DNA from: Leptasterias polaris
Lineage: Eukaryota > Echinodermata > Asteroidea > Forcipulatida > Asteriidae
Length of the DNA stretch: 64,000 bases
Assembly (NCBI GenBank): GCA_037783415.1
Contig: JAZGTN010000176.1
Coordinates: 1,364,001-1,428,000, forward strand
Direction: 5' to 3'
This document shows positions 63,831 through 64,000 of this stretch, piece by piece. Below the pieces are notes generated by a model, which was not told where the DNA came from, ran no database searches, and was given only the letters and a program-made list of their open reading frames with translations. The translations under genes and the position numbers were made by a program. Each line of letters opens with the position of its first letter. Position 1 is the first letter of the stretch.

Positions 63831-64000
63831 TTGGGGGAAAAGACAGTTTTTTATTGTTATTCATTTATTTTTTTATTTTTTTTTATTTTTTGAAAAAAAA
63901 TATATAAAATTGGGGGGGGGGGGCGGTATTTAATATATAATGAACCATTAATTTGTGCATTTTTTGCATGTAAATAAACTGTATTTCCGAGCAAATATTA

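Larger units (their letters stand above)
49054..64000. other. 15-kb region without a supported exon (upstream intron or flank)
   Basis: No frame with coding character or JAKMIP similarity on either strand. About half is recognisable repeat: elements at 50138-50766, 51139-52206, 52271-53236, 60420-60925 and 61038-62054, a hairpin at 53555-53677 and a minisatellite at 55345-56632. The stretches 49.1-50.1, 53.7-55.3, 56.65-60.4 and 62.1-63.69 kb look unique and AT-rich with no gene I can support. Confidence 0.6.

Overview
The window looks like nuclear DNA of an invertebrate deuterostome, most likely an echinoderm. It is AT-rich and intron-rich, with GT-AG introns, many minisatellites and dense short transposon relics. 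Several repeat families (ends like CATAGAGCTGCTTAAGC, the GACTCTGCTAGGGTCGAAACG repeat, tRNA-derived SINEs with TAT/ATT tails) resemble repeats I associate with sea stars and sea urchins. That placement is inference; hemichordate or amphioxus is not excluded. There is no bacterial-style operon, CRISPR array or true tRNA gene.

Essentially all supportable coding sequence belongs to one very large gene on the minus strand. I could chain 26 exons from about 49.05 kb (the most N-terminal exon visible) down to a stop codon at 2362-2364. Every junction is consistent in phase, and the exons total 14,517 bp, i.e. 4,838 codons plus stop. The N-terminus is not in the window. Residue numbers below count from the first codon of the 49-kb exon. 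Order from N to C: (1) coiled-coil exons at 49.05-40.75 kb that match the Janus kinase and microtubule-interacting protein (JAKMIP) family, including the block SELLEFRILELE; (2) two short coiled-coil exons (37.2 and 29.4 kb) and one 5-kb exon encoding about 1,678 residues of coiled coil; (3) a short exon at 21.0 kb and a 3.56-kb exon holding a folded-looking module I do not recognise, then acidic, Ser/Pro-rich sequence with a 57-bp tandem repeat coding for 19-residue units; (4) eight short coiled-coil exons (17-12 kb); (5) a 2.5-kb exon of Ser/Thr/Asn/Gln-rich disordered sequence; (6) a fibronectin type III domain, a linker, one SH3 domain of the RIM-binding-protein type, and a basic tail. The architecture suggests a giant cytoskeletal or synaptic/membrane scaffold. 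The JAKMIP-like head plus RIM-BP-like FN3-SH3 tail is the main biological point of interest.

Region by region: 1-2.36 kb is 3' UTR/flank with a TTAA-bounded MITE just after the stop; 2.36-21 kb holds the C-terminal half of the gene; 21-23.6 kb is an intron; 23.6-29.5 kb is the coiled-coil core; 29.5-37.2 kb is a long intron with minisatellites, SINEs and a near-perfect fold-back element; 37-49 kb holds the JAKMIP-like exons with repeat-filled introns; 49-64 kb has no convincing exon and is a nest of transposon relics plus a 1.3-kb, 51-bp minisatellite.
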